This document shows positions 39,509-39,658 of a DNA stretch of 39,658 nucleotides, piece after piece. The number at the start of each line of letters is the position of its first letter. The first letter of the stretch is position 1. The stretch is from Bacillota bacterium (GTDB lineage: Bacteria > Bacillota > Clostridia > Tissierellales > Peptoniphilaceae): NCBI GenBank assembly GCA_023442775.1, contig JAEZXH010000024.1:1-39658 (forward strand), written 5' to 3'. Made by a program: the position numbers and the translations under genes. The notes beneath the pieces were generated by a model. The model made no database searches, was not told the origin of the DNA, and saw nothing but the letters and a program-made list of their open reading frames with translations.

Positions 39509-39576
39509 CCTTGACCTCCTACACGTTTGCTAATGTGCGATAAAGAAGTAATAGAAGTGTAAAAAATTTTGCCGTT

Positions 39577-39650
39577 CCTATCCGGCACTTAGGGCTGTGT
39601 CGGATAGGTCAGGCGTTAGGCTTCCGGCAAGTCTATCTTGCCGACAAAGC
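39577..39650 (+). repeat. Two adjacent hairpins at the right edge
   Basis: First: CCTATCCGGCAC (39577-39588) pairs with GTGTCGGATAGG (39597-39608), 12 pairs with one G-U in the plus-strand RNA. Second: CGGCAAG (39625-39631) with CTTGCCG (39637-39643), extended by GCTT/AAGC. No T-run follows inside the window. It may be a leader, a repeated intergenic element or part of a terminator; the sequence ends too soon to tell. Confidence 0.5.
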
Positions 39651-39658
39651 TGTAATAA

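Overview
The window comes from a low-oxygen Gram-positive bacterium of the Clostridia/Tissierellia type. I cannot name the genus. Signs are a T-box leader on valS, a leader on rplU, L27 with a cleavable N-terminus beside the protease Prp, LCP and S-layer-homology proteins, an AmaP/DUF2273/Asp23 cluster and two radical-SAM genes of the TIGR03960/TIGR03936 type. Housekeeping DNA from about 7.6 kb rightwards looks GC-rich; positions 1-6,680 look distinctly richer in A+T, as expected of acquired DNA.

Region 1 (1-7,600) is a defence island. Five minus-strand genes overlap end to end: an HNH-like effector, a short middle component, a DUF2326-type ATPase, a small Cro/CI-type regulator and a large nuclease-methylase-specificity fusion. 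The first three match the ABC-three-component (ABC-3C) conflict-system layout. The fusion carries a run of ten G near its 3' end and ten A near its 5' end. With nine or twelve G the frame stays open past the present stop to the window edge and reads like the start of a second target-recognition domain, so the specificity of the enzyme may switch by slippage. Next to the island lie a 48-residue basic protein gene, a probable gene remnant and a serine recombinase.

Region 2 (7,600-16,000, minus strand) holds asp23-DUF2273-amaP (cell-envelope stress), then folC and valS, with valS behind a T-box and a strong promoter, and then pgsA, trpS and an amidohydrolase of the methylthioadenosine/S-adenosylhomocysteine deaminase family as one operon.

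Region 3 (16,000-19,700) has rpsD with a leader hairpin, a broken S-layer-homology gene, a structured intergenic stretch of about 190 bases bounded by terminators, and a large secreted S-layer-homology/NlpC-P60-like cell-wall protein.

Region 4 (19,700-24,680, minus strand) contains comEA, ridA, rsfS, an LCP protein, yqeK, nadD, yhbY and obgE: ribosome assembly, NAD synthesis, dinucleotide turnover and wall-polymer attachment.

Region 5 (24,750-36,960, minus strand) is a long, nearly gapless gene string: a NusG-domain-II protein, a Gx transporter, maf, radC, mreC, mreD, an unusually long class B penicillin-binding protein, a degenerate MinD-like protein, the radical-SAM pair, rng, and then rplU-prp-rpmA behind their own promoter. 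It couples cell elongation, electron-transfer/quinone functions and ribosomal protein maturation.

Region 6 (37,000-39,658) has an aldehyde dehydrogenase on the plus strand convergent with psuG, and two hairpins at the right edge. No tRNA, rRNA, CRISPR array or complete insertion sequence was seen.
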